Under the pieces are notes generated by a model. The model saw only the letters and a program-made list of their open reading frames with translations, was not told the DNA's origin and did not search any database. DNA of 64,000 nt from Actinomadura latina NBRC 106108 (GTDB lineage: Bacteria; Actinomycetota; Actinomycetes; Streptosporangiales; Streptosporangiaceae): NCBI RefSeq assembly GCF_001552195.1, contig NZ_BCQS01000003.1, forward strand, positions 1 to 64,000, written 5' to 3'. How positions within the stretch are numbered: the stretch's first letter is position 1; the number at the start of each line of letters is the position of its first letter. The position numbers and the translations under genes are program-made. Shown here in pieces: positions 37,025 to 47,466 of this stretch.

Positions 37025-37945
37025 TCAGAGCTTGGGAGGCGCGACGTCGGCGCCGGGGGAGTCGCCGTCACCGGCGGACGTGATGGCGTGACCGCCGAAC
37101 TCCTTGCGGAGGGCGGCGACGACGCGCATCGCGGGGGAGTCGTCCTGCCGGGAGGCGAACCGCGCGAACAGGGAGGCGCTGATGGCGGGCAGCGGGACGG
37201 CGTACTGGACCGCGGCCTGCACCGTCCAGCGGCCCTCGCCCGAGTCGTTGGCGTAGCCGCGCAGGTCGTCCAGCTCCGGGTCCTCGGCGAGCGCGCGGTT
37301 CAGCAGGTCCAGCAGCCAGGACCGGATGACCGTGCCCTCCTGCCAGCTCAGGAACGTCTCCGGCACCCGCGTCACCAGGTCGCAGGCCTCGATCAGCTCG
37401 TAGCCCTCGCCGAACGCCTGCATCATCGCGTACTCGATGCCGTTGTGGACCATCTTCACGTAGTGGCCCGCGCCGACCTTGCCGGCGTGGACGAAGCCGA
37501 ATTCCCCCTCCGGCTTCAGCGTCTCGAAGACCGGCATCAGCCGCTTCACGTTGTCGTCGTCGCCGCCGACCATGAGCGCGTAGCCGTTCTGCAGGCCCCA
37601 CACGCCGCCGCTCACGCCGCAGTCGACGAACCCGATGCCCTTGGCCGCGAGCTCCTCGCCGTGCTTCTGGTCGTCCACATAGTGTGAATTACCGCCGTCC
37701 ACCACGACGTCGCCGGGCTGCAGGACCTCCCCCAGCTTGTGGATGGTCTCAGCGGTGGGCTCGCCGGCGGGCACCATCACCCACACCGCGCGCGGCGGGG
37801 ACAGCCGCTCGACCAGCTCCTCCACCGACCCGACGTCGCTGACCTGGGGGTCACGGTCGTAACCGACGACCGTGTGGCCGCCGCGGCGCAGCCGCTCGGC
37901 CATGTTGCCGCCCATCTTGCCCAGGCCGATGATCCCAAGCTCCAT
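37025..37945 (-). CDS. gnd: 6-phosphogluconate dehydrogenase (decarboxylating), short form
   Basis: 306 residues. The NAD(P) loop is [17 protein letters not shown] at the start, the substrate motif [10 protein letters not shown] and the catalytic signature [18 protein letters not shown] are present. The ~300-residue length is that of the shorter GndA type. It converts 6-phosphogluconate to ribulose 5-phosphate. Between dnaN and recF, which is its usual place in many actinobacteria. Confidence 0.93.
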   Translation of the reverse strand: MELGIIGLGKMGGNMAERLRRGGHTVVGYDRDPQVSDVGSVEELVERLSPPRAVWVMVPAGEPTAETIHKLGEVLQPGDVVVDGGNSHYVDDQKHGEELAAKGIGFVDCGVSGGVWGLQNGYALMVGGDDDNVKRLMPVFETLKPEGEFGFVHAGKVGAGHYVKMVHNGIEYAMMQAFGEGYELIEACDLVTRVPETFLSWQEGTVIRSWLLDLLNRALAEDPELDDLRGYANDSGEGRWTVQAAVQYAVPLPAISASLFARFASRQDDSPAMRVVAALRKEFGGHAITSAGDGDSPGADVAPPKL

Positions 37946-38104
37946 GAAAGCTCACTCTCCCCTGTGTGTAACCCTGCGTATGCCTGTGCGCAACTGCCCG
38001 CCGCACTGCCCGACGCGCAATGCCTGACGCGCGCTGCCTGCCGCGGAGGCGGCTCCCCGCGGTCGTCCCCGGGGTGCCCCGGGGCATGCCCCAGGGCATG
38101 GTCC

Positions 38105-39247
38105 TCATCCGGACAGCCGGACGGGCATGATCAGGTAACGGTAGTTCGGGTTCTCCCCGTCCTGCGGCGGCTTCCCGGTGAGGACGGCCGGCTTCGTCGG
38201 CGTCGTGAACGACAGCCGCGCCACGTCCGAGCCGATCGCTGAGAGGCCGTCGAGGAGGAACGCGGGATTGAACGCGATGTCGATGTCCTCGCCCTCCAGG
38301 GACGCCTCCAGGGCCTCTACGGCCTGAGCCTCGTCCCCCGTGCCCGCCTCCAGGACGACCTCGCCCTGGCTGAACGACAGCCGGACGGGCGTGTTCCGCT
38401 CCGCGACCAGCGAGACGCGCTTGACCGCCTCGATGAACGGCGCGGTCTGGATCTCGGCGAGCCCCGCGTACTCGCTCGGCAGCAGCGACCGGTACTTGAC
38501 GAAGTCGCCGTCCAGCAGGCGGGACGTGGTGCGGCGGCCGCCGCCCTCGAAGCCGATCATGCCCTCGCCGGCGCCGCCCGTCCCGGCGAGCGCGATCGAC
38601 ACCTCGGCGCCGGCGGTCAGCGACTTGGCGGTGTCGGCGAGCGTCCGCGCCGGGACGAGCGCGACGGCGGAGAAGTCGGGACGCTCGGGTTTCCAGTGCA
38701 GTTCGCGGACGGCCAGCCGGTACCGGTCGGTGGACGCCAGCGTGACCGTCTCACCCTCGATCTCCACCCGGACACCGGTCAGCATCGGAATCGTGTCGTC
38801 CTTGCCCGCGGCGATCGCGACCTGGGAGACGGCGGCGGCGAACTCGTCGCTGCCCACCGACCCGGCGGCCGGCGGCATCTCCGGCAGCGTCGGGTAGTCC
38901 TCCACAGGCATGGTGAGGAGTGTGAACTTCGCGCTGCCGCAGCGGAGCATCACCTTCGCGCCGTCGGTCGTGACCTCCACAGGGTGGGGAGGAAGGCTGC
39001 GCGAGATCTCAGCGAGGAGACGCCCGGACACCAGGGCCGTCCCCGCCTCCTCCACATCGATCTCCGTGGACACCTGGGCGGAGACCTCGTAGTCGAACGC
39101 GGACAGCTTCAGCCGGTCGTCGTTGCCCTCGCCCCCCGCGACGAGGTGCATGCCCGCGAGGACGGGCACCGGGGGACGGACGGGCAGCGTGCGCGCGGTC
39201 CAGGCGACGGCGTCGGCCAAGGCATCTCTGTCGATGCGGAACTTCAA
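38105..39247 (-). CDS. dnaN: DNA polymerase III sliding clamp (beta)
   Basis: 380 residues with three clamp domains. The N-terminus KFRIDRDALADAVAWTARTL and the C-terminal ending YRYLIMPVRLSG are those of the family. I chose TTG 39247 because AGGAGG precedes it at nine bases and homology starts there. The upstream spacer to dnaA is the origin. Confidence 0.96.
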   Translation of the reverse strand: MKFRIDRDALADAVAWTARTLPVRPPVPVLAGMHLVAGGEGNDDRLKLSAFDYEVSAQVSTEIDVEEAGTALVSGRLLAEISRSLPPHPVEVTTDGAKVMLRCGSAKFTLLTMPVEDYPTLPEMPPAAGSVGSDEFAAAVSQVAIAAGKDDTIPMLTGVRVEIEGETVTLASTDRYRLAVRELHWKPERPDFSAVALVPARTLADTAKSLTAGAEVSIALAGTGGAGEGMIGFEGGGRRTTSRLLDGDFVKYRSLLPSEYAGLAEIQTAPFIEAVKRVSLVAERNTPVRLSFSQGEVVLEAGTGDEAQAVEALEASLEGEDIDIAFNPAFLLDGLSAIGSDVARLSFTTPTKPAVLTGKPPQDGENPNYRYLIMPVRLSG

Positions 39248-39910
39248 CGGGACCAGCCTCCTGCAGGTGTCGGACAAGGGTGCGGTGATCTCTGCCGGGT
39301 CCGGGCGCTCGCGGCACGTTGTCCCCAGGCCCTGACTTGAGATGGATCTTTTCTTGGATAGAGAAGTAGAGCAGTACTAGTAATAGGGGCGGTGGATAGT
39401 GTGGACAGAGGCTGTTTCCGCAGGTCAGACCTCGTTTTTCTGTCCACCGGGGCTGTGCATGGACGGTGGACGGCGCGGGACGGCCTGGGGACGGCGAATC
39501 TGTCCCCACACGTCATCCCCACGTCATCCCCCGGTTTTCCACGAGTTCTCCACGGGTATGCCATCGTGTTCGGCGGCCTGTGGACAGGGAGAGCGTGGTC
39601 GCGGAGTTCGCCCACAGGCCCGTCCCCAAGGTGTCCCCAGGTCGTCCACCGGTTTTCCCCAGGGCGGCGGCGCGGGTGCACAGCCGGTCCACATCTGTCC
39701 ACGCTTCATCCTCAGCTTTTCCAGTGGTTGCCCACCGGGTTATCCACGAAAATCCCCAGGGTTTTCCACAACCTGTGAGTAGCCGCTCCGGTTCTCTGGG
39801 GAAGCGCGCATATTGTCGGTTCTTTGCCTTCGGATGGGTGTGGACAACCCGGCGGCGTCTCGTCCACAGGGATGGCAGGGGTCTGTCCACAGTGTGTACG
39901 AAGCGGCTCG
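39248..39910. other. oriC: Chromosomal replication origin
   Basis: The 663-base dnaN-dnaA spacer. A relatively AT-rich segment (39330-39385, including CTTGAGATGGATCTTTTCTT and TACTAGTAATA) lies next to dnaN and may be the unwinding element. Boxes that I can place: exact TGTGGACAA at 39839; one-mismatch words at 39400, 39579, 39740, 39762, 39860 and 39883, plus several weaker ones. Orientation is mixed. This is the standard oriC location in actinobacteria. Confidence 0.9.
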
Positions 39911-41905
39911 TCAGCGCTTGCGGGCCTGGTGCTTGATACGCCCGGTCAGTTCCGTGACCTGGTTGTATATGGCACGGCGCTCGGCCATCAGCGACCGGAT
40001 CTTGCGCTCGGCGTGCATGACCGTGGTGTGGTCGCGTCCCCCGAACTGCTGCCCGATCTTGGGGAGGGACAGCTCGGTCAGCTCGCGGCACAGGTACATC
40101 GCGATCTGCCGGGCGGTGACGAGCATCCGGGACCGGGACGGCCCGCACAGATCCTCGATCGTCGTGCCGAAGTACTCGACCGTCTGCGCCATGATCATCG
40201 CGGCGGTGATCTCGGGGCCGGAGTCGTTGGGGATCAGGTCCTTGAGGACGATCTCGGCGAGCTTCATGTCCACCGACTGCCGGTTCAGGCTCGCGAACGC
40301 CGTCACCCGGATCAGCGCGCCCTCCAGCTCGCGGATGTTCGTCGCGATCTGCGAGGCGATGAACTCCAGCACGTCCGGCGGCGCGGCGAGGCCCTCCTGG
40401 CGGGCCTTCTTCTGCAGGATCGCGATCCGCGTCTCCAGCTCGGGCGGCTGGACGTCGGTCGTGAGACCCCACTCGAACCGGTTGCGCAGCCGGTCCTCCA
40501 GCGTGACCAGTTCCTTCGGCGGACGGTCGCTGGAGATCACGATCTGCTTGCTGGCGTTGTGCAGGGTGTTGAAGGTGTGGAAGAACTCCTCCTGCGTCTG
40601 CTCCTTGCCCTCCAGGAACTGGATGTCGTCGACGAGGAGGATGTCCACATCCCGGTAGCGGCGGCGGAACCCGTCCGCCTTTCCGTCGCGGATCGAGTTG
40701 ATGAAGTCGTTCGTGAACTCCTCGGAACTCACGTAGCGCACACGGGCCCCATTGAAGAGGCTCTGCGCGTAATGCCCGATCGCGTGGAGCAGGTGCGTCT
40801 TGCCGAGACCGGAGTCGCCGTAGACGAACAGCGGGTTGTACGCCTTGGCCGGCTGCTCGGCGACCGCGACGGCCGCGGCGTGCGCGAACCGGTTGGACGA
40901 GCCGATGACGAACGTCTCGAACGTGTACTTGGGGTTCAGGCGGGCGTGCTCGGAGGCGCCCGCTCCCTGCGCCGGGGCGGAGGCTCCGGGGCCGTCGTCG
41001 TCCCTGAACTCGGCCCGGTAGGGCTCGTCGCCGCGGTACTGCTGCTCGCCGCCGGCGAACTCTCCGGATTGGAAGTCGTCCGAGTGTCCGGGCGGTGGCT
41101 CGTTCCCACCGCGCTTGGGTTCGAGGCCCTGCTGCTCTGCGCGGCCCCTTAGCGGGCCCAGCGTGCGGTCGTTCAGATGAGAACGCGGTGGACGTCCTGA
41201 CGAGGGCTCGCCACCGAAACCCTCCTGCCCCCCATAGCCGGGAAAGGCGCGACCTTCGTACGGGTCTCGCCCGCCTGGGCCCGTCCCATAAGAGGGTGAG
41301 CGCTGGGCGGGGGGATAACCGCCGCGATCGTCATCCGCAGCCTGTGGATAACCTACGGGCGGACCGGGGCTGTGGGTAACTCCCGACTGCTGCCGGTACC
41401 CCTGGTCGCCATAGGGCTGGTCCTTGTAGGGCTGCTCCGGGTAAGGGCGGTCGGGCCGCTCCCCATAGGACGGGTCGCCGTTGTTGTAGGAGCGGTCCCG
41501 GTCACGGTCGTCCTGCGGCCGTTCACCGAAGGGCTCCCCATAAGAAGGAGGAGAGTCGTGCATGCCGGGCCCGGGAACGGGGGCCGAGAGAGGCTCGCCA
41601 GACCGTGTACCGGCGCCGGGCGCGGGGCCGGCGGAAGGCGCCCCCGGCGGCTCCGGCTGGACCGTCACCGCGACACGGATCTCCCTGCCCAGTTCGCGGG
41701 AAAGCGCCTGCGTGATGAGGTTCCGGAGGCGCGTCTCCAACGCGTCCTTGGCGAACTCGTTGGGCGCGGCCAGCAGCGCCGTCCCCTCGACGAGCGCCAG
41801 CGGGCGGACCATCGGCAGCCATGCGCGATAGCTCGGAGACAGATCGCTCTCGGACAGTGCGGTGAGAGTGCGGGCCCAGACCGATCCGAGATCCTGACCG
41901 TCCAT
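39911..41905 (-). CDS. dnaA: Chromosomal replication initiator
   Basis: 664 residues. Domain I spans ~1-90; domain II is a long Pro/Gly/Tyr/Gln-rich linker to about 320 with repeated PYxxQPY-like units; domain III is AAA+ ([23 protein letters not shown]); domain IV ends with the box-recognition motif [18 protein letters not shown] 41905 follows GGGGGA. An exact DnaA box (41343) and a near box (41371) lie within the linker coding sequence, and two exact ones precede the gene, pointing to autoregulation. Confidence 0.97.
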   Translation of the reverse strand: MDGQDLGSVWARTLTALSESDLSPSYRAWLPMVRPLALVEGTALLAAPNEFAKDALETRLRNLITQALSRELGREIRVAVTVQPEPPGAPSAGPAPGAGTRSGEPLSAPVPGPGMHDSPPSYGEPFGERPQDDRDRDRSYNNGDPSYGERPDRPYPEQPYKDQPYGDQGYRQQSGVTHSPGPPVGYPQAADDDRGGYPPAQRSPSYGTGPGGRDPYEGRAFPGYGGQEGFGGEPSSGRPPRSHLNDRTLGPLRGRAEQQGLEPKRGGNEPPPGHSDDFQSGEFAGGEQQYRGDEPYRAEFRDDDGPGASAPAQGAGASEHARLNPKYTFETFVIGSSNRFAHAAAVAVAEQPAKAYNPLFVYGDSGLGKTHLLHAIGHYAQSLFNGARVRYVSSEEFTNDFINSIRDGKADGFRRRYRDVDILLVDDIQFLEGKEQTQEEFFHTFNTLHNASKQIVISSDRPPKELVTLEDRLRNRFEWGLTTDVQPPELETRIAILQKKARQEGLAAPPDVLEFIASQIATNIRELEGALIRVTAFASLNRQSVDMKLAEIVLKDLIPNDSGPEITAAMIMAQTVEYFGTTIEDLCGPSRSRMLVTARQIAMYLCRELTELSLPKIGQQFGGRDHTTVMHAERKIRSLMAERRAIYNQVTELTGRIKHQARKR

Positions 41906-42570
41906 GCGCAAGGTCCCCCTCCCACCGACTCCGCCGTACGGAGTACCTGACTACCCGGCTCTCCCACGGGACACGGTGCGCCTCACAGGGCACCTCCGCG
42001 ACGCGGAAGCCTTACTCTCTCACGAGTTGTCCACAGAGTTGTCCACATGCTGTGCATAGGCATGCGGCACCTGTGTAAAACCCGTGGGACGGGTCTCTGA
42101 AAGCGGGGTCGGGAAGGCTCCGGCCTTTGCACGGCCGGTACGGGGCGGTTCTCGAACGGGGGCTTGAGGGGCAGAAGACCGACATCAGGTCGTCGAATTC
42201 GTCGAAGTCGAAGGAGCGTCGGTTCGCCCGGATGACCTTAACCGCTGCCGCCACCACCCGCAACATGAACCTCCCCCGTCCGCGGAGCGCGCCCCGTCCG
42301 TCCGTGGGCGGCGCGACGAGCGTGTGGGCAGCGCGAAGAGCCGGGTGGGAGAGCCGTATCAGGGTGGGGTGGAGAGATGCTCCGTTTGACCGGGTGCCCG
42401 GGCAGCCCGTAACGTGCTGAGGTCGAGTCGCATCGACGGAGATGCCGCGTGCCCGCCGGCAGCCTCTCAGGCGAGTCCGGGTGGGCCCCCGCTGCGGGGG
42501 ACCGGACGCGGCCCTCGACGCATCGAGACTGACGACCCTTAGCCGAACGACCGCAGCCCTGGAGCCCCAA
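41906..42570. promoter_or_regulatory. dnaA-rpmH divergent promoter region with tandem DnaA boxes
   Basis: A spacer of 665 bases between divergent genes. Two exact TTGTCCACA boxes lie in tandem at 42027-42035 and 42039-42047, about 120 bases upstream of dnaA. They suit DnaA autorepression or an auxiliary origin function. Promoters must lie here, but no confident -35/-10 pair was assigned. Confidence 0.7.
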
Positions 42571-42708
42571 GTGAGCAAGCGTACTTTCCAGCCGAACAAC
42601 CGTCGCCGCCACAAGAAGCACGGCTTCCGGCTGCGGATGCGCACGCGCGCCGGCCGCGCGATCCTGTCCGGCCGCCGCGGCAAGGGCCGCGCCCGCGTCG
42701 CGGTCTGA
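42571..42708 (+). CDS. rpmH: Ribosomal protein bL34
   Basis: 45 residues from GTG 42571: [20 protein letters not shown] followed by [19 protein letters not shown]. The classic L34 sequence and length. Starts the operon leading away from oriC. Confidence 0.97.
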   Translation: MSKRTFQPNNRRRHKKHGFRLRMRTRAGRAILSGRRGKGRARVAV

Positions 42709-42720
42709 GCCACCTGCACC

Positions 42721-43089
42721 GTGCTGCCGTCCGGAAACCGGATGCGGCGGCGGGACGACTTCACGCTGGCCGTCCGGCGCGGACGCCGCGCCGGACGGCC
42801 GAATGTCGTCGTACATCTGCTCCGCCCGGACGAGGCGCCGGCGGCGGACGCCCCGCCGCTGGTCGGGTTCATCGTGGCGCGCACCGTCGGCAACGCCGTC
42901 GTCCGCAACAGGACGCGGCGCCGGCTCCGCCACCTGATGCGCCCGCACCTCGACCGGCTTCCAGCGGGTAGCCTGCTCGTAGTGCGCGCCAACCCCCGCG
43001 CGGGTGAGGCGCGTCCAGACGAACTGGCCGCGGATCTGGAGTCGGCACTCGGCCGGCTGCTGCGGCCCGCGTCCAAGGGGCGAAAATGA
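42721..43089 (+). CDS. rnpA: Ribonuclease P protein component
   Basis: 122 residues from GTG 42721, 12 bases after rpmH. The RNR motif lies in TVGNAVVRNRTRRRLRHLM, preceded by MRRRDDFTLAVRRGRR. It binds the RNase P RNA for pre-tRNA 5' maturation. The stop overlaps the yidD start. Confidence 0.95.
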   Translation: MLPSGNRMRRRDDFTLAVRRGRRAGRPNVVVHLLRPDEAPAADAPPLVGFIVARTVGNAVVRNRTRRRLRHLMRPHLDRLPAGSLLVVRANPRAGEARPDELAADLESALGRLLRPASKGRK

Positions 43090-43550
43090 GGAGTCGGCAG
43101 GGGACCGCGTCCTCCGCACAGCACGAGACGGGCCGCCCGGGTCCCGTCGCGACCGTGCTGATCCTTCTCGTCCGCGCTTATCGCCGCTTCTTGAGTCCCC
43201 TGCTCGGGCAGCAGTGCCGTTTCCATCCCACCTGCAGTGCGTACGGCCTGGAGGCTCTCCAGGTGCACGGGGCGCTGCGCGGCACATGGCTGACGGCCCG
43301 CCGAATCGGGCGGTGCCATCCCTTCAACCCTGGGGGTCACGACCCGGTGCCGCCGAAGAAGACGGCTGGAACGGCCCCCTCCGGGGAATCCGGAAAGTCC
43401 GGTGACTCGTTCACTGAGGGACCGTCCGTCTTCTCCGGGGATTCCGAGGGGACGACCCCTCCCCTGCGATCCGCGGCGGCCTCCTCGAACTCCGGCCGCG
43501 AGGAGAGCGGCCACGCCCTAGCAGAGCCCAAGGAGCTGCCCGGTGCTTGA
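43086..43550 (+). CDS. yidD: Membrane protein insertion efficiency factor
   Basis: 154 residues. The family core is at residues ~25-85: LVRAYRRFLSPLLGQQCRFH, PTCSAYGLEAL and RCHPFNPGG. The following ~70 residues are a low-complexity Ser/Gly/Pro tail, longer than usual YidD proteins (70-110 residues). ATGA overlap with rnpA and an overlap with yidC show tight coupling. Confidence 0.93.
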   Translation: MRSRQGTASSAQHETGRPGPVATVLILLVRAYRRFLSPLLGQQCRFHPTCSAYGLEALQVHGALRGTWLTARRIGRCHPFNPGGHDPVPPKKTAGTAPSGESGKSGDSFTEGPSVFSGDSEGTTPPLRSAAASSNSGREESGHALAEPKELPGA

Positions 43551-44595
43551 TTGGTTGTACGAGATCGTCTCTCAGCTCATCGTGTGGATTCACACGGGGC
43601 TCAGCACGGTCGTCCCCAAGGACAGCGGATGGGCGTGGGGCGGTTCGATCATCCTGCTCACCGTCCTGCTGCGGCTCGTCCTCGTCCCGCTCTTCGTGAA
43701 GCAGATCCACGCCTCGCGGAAGATGCAGGAGCTCAACCCCAAAGTTCAGGCGCTGCGCAAGAAGTACAAGAACGACAAGCAGCGCCTCAACCAGGAGGTC
43801 ATGAAGCTCTACCAGGAGAACGGCGCCAACCCGCTGTCGGGCTGCCTGCCGCTCCTGGTGCAGATGCCGATCTTCATCGGGCTGTTCCAGACGCTGAAGC
43901 GGATCTCGGACGCCAAGCCCGGTGAGAGCGTCTTCGCCGTCTCGTCCGATCTGGTCGCGAGCGCGCAGAACGCCAACATCTTCGGTGCGCACATCCCCGA
44001 CACGTTCCTGAACGCGTGGGGCGCCGACCCGAAGAGCTGGACGGCGATCGTCGTCACCGGCATCGCCGTGGTGATCAGCTCCGTCACGACGTTCTTCACC
44101 GTCCGGGCCAGCATGAAGCGGCAGCCCGTCGCCGACGAGGCCAACCCGATGATGCAGGCGCAGAAGATGATGGTCTTCTTCGCGCCGCTGTTCGGCCTGT
44201 TCGGCCTCGGCTTCCCGCTGGGCGTCCTCATGTACTGGGTCACGTCCAACACGTGGACGCTGGCGCAGCAGCACTACATCTACAAGAGGTACCCACCGCC
44301 CGGCACCGACGGCGAGGCCGCGACGACGACCACCACCGCGAAGACCGGCACCAAGACGGCGGGTTCGAAGACGGCTGGTTCGAAGACGGGCGGAGCGAAG
44401 GCGACGGGTGCCAAGGCGTCGGGTGCGAAGGCCGCGTCGTCCAAGAACGGTCAGAGCCCGTCCGGCACCAGGGCCAAGGCCAGGCTGAAGAAGGAGCCCG
44501 AGCCGGAACCCGAGCCAGAGGACAAGCCGAAGGCCGTGCGCAACCAGCCGACCCGCAAGCCGCGCAGCAAGCGCAGCGGCACCCAGAAGCGCTAG
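43543..44595 (+). CDS. yidC: Membrane protein insertase
   Basis: 350 residues from GTG 43543. The Gram-positive (Oxa1-type) topology is seen, with LDWLYEIVSQLIVWIH as the first helix, KMQELNPKVQALRKKYKNDK in the cytoplasmic coiled hairpin, and GCLPLLVQMPIFIGLFQTLK plus later helices. The C-terminal ~85 residues are Lys/Ala/Thr/Gly-rich repeats (KTAGSKTAGSKTGGAKATGA) that should bind ribosomes. Confidence 0.95.
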   Translation: MLDWLYEIVSQLIVWIHTGLSTVVPKDSGWAWGGSIILLTVLLRLVLVPLFVKQIHASRKMQELNPKVQALRKKYKNDKQRLNQEVMKLYQENGANPLSGCLPLLVQMPIFIGLFQTLKRISDAKPGESVFAVSSDLVASAQNANIFGAHIPDTFLNAWGADPKSWTAIVVTGIAVVISSVTTFFTVRASMKRQPVADEANPMMQAQKMMVFFAPLFGLFGLGFPLGVLMYWVTSNTWTLAQQHYIYKRYPPPGTDGEAATTTTTAKTGTKTAGSKTAGSKTGGAKATGAKASGAKAASSKNGQSPSGTRAKARLKKEPEPEPEPEDKPKAVRNQPTRKPRSKRSGTQKR

Positions 44596-44632
44596 TTTGA
44601 TCCCCGAGCATGTGCCGGAGAAGGAGACCCCG

Positions 44633-45118
44633 TTGAGCCAGACCGACACCACCGAGGTCGACGTCCAGGCGCTCGAACAGGAAGGCGAGATCGCCGCCGA
44701 CTACATCGAGGGCCTGCTGGACATCGGTGACTACGACGGCGACATCGACATGGACGTCGAGGGCGAACGCGCGATGGTCGCCGTCGTCGGTGCCGCCCTG
44801 GACGAGCTGGTCGGCAAGCGCGGCGAGGTCCTGGAGGCGCTGCAGGAGCTGACCCGGCTGGCCGTCCACCGCCAGACCGGCAACCGCACCCGCCTCATGC
44901 TCGACATCGGCGGCTACCGGGAGCGCCGCCGCGCCGAGCTCACCAAGCTCGGCACGGACGTCGCGGACGAGGTCAAGCAGGCCGGCGAGTCGAAGCCGCT
45001 CGCCCCGATGACCCCGTTCGAGCGCAAGATCGTCCACGACGCGGTCGCGGCGGCGGGCCTGCGCAGCGAGTCCGAGGGCGAGGAGCCCGACCGCTACATC
45101 GTCGTCTACCCCGCCTGA
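44633..45118 (+). CDS. jag: Jag/KhpB-like RNA-binding protein
   Basis: 161 residues from TTG 44633, just after GAAGGAGA. A KH-type domain (EGERAMVAVVGAALDELVGK, GEVLEALQELTRLAVH) is followed by an R3H domain (MTPFERKIVHDAVAAAGL). The Jag-N domain is missing, as usual in actinobacteria. It binds RNA and is linked to cell-envelope growth in other bacteria. Confidence 0.93.
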   Translation: MSQTDTTEVDVQALEQEGEIAADYIEGLLDIGDYDGDIDMDVEGERAMVAVVGAALDELVGKRGEVLEALQELTRLAVHRQTGNRTRLMLDIGGYRERRRAELTKLGTDVADEVKQAGESKPLAPMTPFERKIVHDAVAAAGLRSESEGEEPDRYIVVYPA

Positions 45119-45156
45119 CCTCCGACTTGCCGCCCAAGCCCGGGCGGCCGGACCTC

Positions 45157-45194
45157 CGAACGGCCCCGCTGCCCACCAGCACCGGGGCCGTTCG
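45157..45194 (+). terminator. Terminator of the rpmH-jag operon
   Basis: A 12-bp stem (CGAACGGCCCCG with CGGGGCCGTTCG) and a 14-base loop, 38 bases after the jag stop, followed by CATTTC. Confidence 0.8.
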
Positions 45195-45234
45195 CATTTC
45201 ACACCGCCCCACCACCCGCCGACCGCGACGCCGC

Positions 45235-45420
45235 GCGCGAGAACGCCGTGCGCGAGAACGCCGTGCGCGAGAACGCCGCGCGCGACGACGCCACGCGCGG
45301 AGGAGACCAGCGCGGAGGAGACCAGCGTCTGGTCGTCAGGATGCCAGGACGTCCGGTGCCAGGACATCTGGACGTCCAGCGGGGACGTCCAGTGCGGGGA
45401 CGTCCAGTGCGAGGACGTTA
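45235..45420. repeat. Short tandem repeats downstream of jag
   Basis: Four copies (the last diverged) of a 15-base unit GCGCGAGAACGCCGT at 45235-45294, two copies of GCGCGGAGGAGACCA-like sequence to about 45325, then GGACGTCCAG-type words to 45420. A further block with GTGCGAGGACG words follows at about 45755-45895, on the other side of a transposase remnant. Confidence 0.7.
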
Positions 45421-45739
45421 GTGACGCCCAGGACACGGACGCGGCGGATTTGGTGCTCAATGACGGCGAGCACGTACATGCGGGCGCCGGTGAGGGTAGC
45501 GGTCTCCAGGAAGTCACACGCCGGCAGGCCCCTCGGCCTGCGACCGCAGGAAGCTGGCCCCTAGGCGGTGGCGCAACGCTCGGGCGCCGAATCGATGCCA
45601 GCGTCCTTGAGGATCTCCCATGCCGTGGAGGCAGCGACCTTGACGCCGAGCACCGCAACTCGCCGTGCACCCGCCGGTTGCCCCGGCTCGGATTCTCCCG
45701 CACCAGGCGAAGGACGAGAGCCAGGATGAAGCAGACAGT
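45418..45739 (-). pseudogene. DDE transposase/integrase remnant (IS3/IS481-like)
   Basis: Pieces read in different frames: ALVLRLVRENPSRGNRRVHG-E, then VLGVKVAASTAWEILKDAGI before a stop at 45561, then DFLETATLTGARMYVLAVIE and RRVRVLGVT. In order these match the HTH-to-DDE junction and first catalytic strand of integrase-core transposases. The ends are gone, and repeats flank both sides. Confidence 0.65.
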
Positions 45740-46138
45740 CGGTGTGCGGCCGGAAGGGTGCGAGGACGGCAGGTGCGAGGACGTCAGGGGGGCCAAGGCG
45801 CCAGGCGCCAGGGCGCAAGGGCGCTAGGACGTCATCAGGGCGTCAGCGTGCGAGGGCGTCAGGTCCCCCCAGGTGCGAGGACGCCAACGGGCGCCTGGGG
45901 GGACCCGCTAGTCCCATGGTCAAGCTCCCCCCAGGTCCGTGGAAGGCGAACGCTGAACTGTGGATAACTTTGGGGCGCGCCGCGACGCGGGCACACGTGA
46001 GGAAGGGGCCGGCCAGGAGTAGGCAGTGGTTGAGCGGCCAGAGGCACGGGGAGGGCCCCGCGCCCTGGCCGGCGCGGGGCCCCTGGAGCTCGGTGTGCAC
46101 CGCCGCCCAAGCACACCGAGCGGGTACCCCAGTCCGCG
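45740..46138. other. Repeat-rich spacer
   Basis: GAGGACG/CAGGCGCCAGG words to about 45900, then a non-coding stretch with one exact DnaA box (TGTGGATAA, 45959-45967). No gene recognised. Confidence 0.45.
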
Positions 46139-46603
46139 TTACCGGCGAGCGGTACGCCGCCACCTGCGGCGTTCCGGGATGCGGTCACCAGAGTCCACGA
46201 CGGACGGATTGTTCTCCTCTGCCGGGTCCTGTGCGTGCGCCGGGTCCTGGGCGAACGCCGGATCCTGCCCGACGTGGCCGTGTGTGACCCCTTCGTCCGC
46301 CGGATGTTCGATCACCCGTTCGACTCGCTCGGCCGGACGGCCCATGGGGGCGGGATCCTCGATGATGTGCTCCTCGCGGACGATCGTGCCGGGTTCGTCG
46401 CCGTAAGCGGGGTCGACGCCGACGACCCGGCCGGCGCGGCGCCGCGGCCGCGTGTACTTGAGGGTGAAGGCCATGCTGACGAGCCCCACCAGAATCAGGA
46501 TCCAGCCGACCATGTGGATGTCGACGCCACTGAGGTCGACGCGCAGGGCGAACGCGAGGATCGCGCCCACGGCGATGAATGCGAGACTGACTCCGATTCC
46601 CAT
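46139..46603 (-). CDS. DUF6458-like membrane protein
   Basis: 154 residues from ATG 46603 after AAGGAGCT. The N-terminus [20 protein letters not shown] and [19 protein letters not shown] are two helices typical of the small DUF6458 family. The remaining ~90 residues are hydrophilic with a repeated AQDPA unit and an Arg-rich end, longer than most relatives. Unknown function. Confidence 0.72.
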   Translation of the reverse strand: MGIGVSLAFIAVGAILAFALRVDLSGVDIHMVGWILILVGLVSMAFTLKYTRPRRRAGRVVGVDPAYGDEPGTIVREEHIIEDPAPMGRPAERVERVIEHPADEGVTHGHVGQDPAFAQDPAHAQDPAEENNPSVVDSGDRIPERRRWRRTARR

Positions 46604-46728
46604 TTGTCGGAGCTCCTTCCGGGGGGACGGCGGGCGACACACCACCCCTACCCGGAGGGTCTCGAATATGCCGGGGGTCATGTGGTTCTTGCCATAACGC
46701 AAGGGTCCACCCGGTCCGGCGCCCAAAC

Positions 46729-46737
46729 TTATCCACA
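46729..46737 (+). promoter_or_regulatory. DnaA box just upstream of rsmG
   Basis: Exact TTATCCACA, ending seven bases before the TTG start of rsmG. It may be part of the origin-wide set of boxes. Confidence 0.5.
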
Positions 46738-46743
46738 GGGACG

Positions 46744-47466
46744 TTGCACGTGTACGCGGCCGCCCCGTCATGTGGAACGATTCGTCTGGTGGGGATAGCA
46801 CGGGAGGTATTCGGGGACGCGCTACCGGTCGCGGAGCGGTATGCGGCGTTCCTCGCGGAGGCCGGGGTCGAACGCGGGCTCATCGGACCACGCGAGGTCG
46901 ACCGGCTCTGGGAACGACACCTGATCAACTGCGCGGTGGTGTCCGAGGTCGTCCCGGCGGACGCGCACGTGGTGGACATCGGTTCGGGGGCCGGGCTGCC
47001 CGGCATCGTGCTCGCGATCGTCCGGCCGGACCTGCGGATCACCCTGCTGGAGCCGCTGCTGCGCCGGACCACCTTCCTGGAAGAGTGCGTCCAGATGCTC
47101 GGCCTGCGGAACATCGAGGTGCGGCGGGCCCGGGCGGAGGAGGTGGCAAAGGAGTTCTCCGTGGACGTGGCCACCGCGCGGGCCGTCGCGCCGCTCGAAC
47201 GCCTCGCGAAATGGGCCCTTCCGCTGCTGCGTCCGGATGGGGAACTCCTCGCGTTGAAGGGCGAACGAGCCCAGGCCGAGTTGGATGAGGCGGAGCCCGT
47301 CCTGAAGCGGCTGGGAGCGCGCTCAACGGAACTCCTGCAAGTCGGGCGCGGTATGGTCGACCCGCCGACAACACTCGTCCGTGTGGTCGCCGGCCGTGGA
47401 GAGGTTGTCGGGCGACGACAGCGCGCCCCCCGGCGTGCCAAAGGGTCGAGGAAGAGGTCTTCATGA
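46744..47466 (+). CDS. rsmG: 16S rRNA (guanine527-N7) methyltransferase
   Basis: 240 residues from TTG 46744; GTG 46789 is an alternative that would fit the conserved part better ([20 protein letters not shown]). The SAM motif is [15 protein letters not shown], followed by [12 protein letters not shown] and a conserved [16 protein letters not shown]. Modifies G527 of 16S rRNA. The C-terminus is Arg/Lys-rich. Stop overlaps the parA ATG. Confidence 0.93.
   Translation: MHVYAAAPSCGTIRLVGIAREVFGDALPVAERYAAFLAEAGVERGLIGPREVDRLWERHLINCAVVSEVVPADAHVVDIGSGAGLPGIVLAIVRPDLRITLLEPLLRRTTFLEECVQMLGLRNIEVRRARAEEVAKEFSVDVATARAVAPLERLAKWALPLLRPDGELLALKGERAQAELDEAEPVLKRLGARSTELLQVGRGMVDPPTTLVRVVAGRGEVVGRRQRAPRRAKGSRKRSS

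Noticed and set aside
45235..45294. CRISPR-like repeat array
   Set aside because: The 15-base units are directly contiguous with no spacers, and there are no cas genes.
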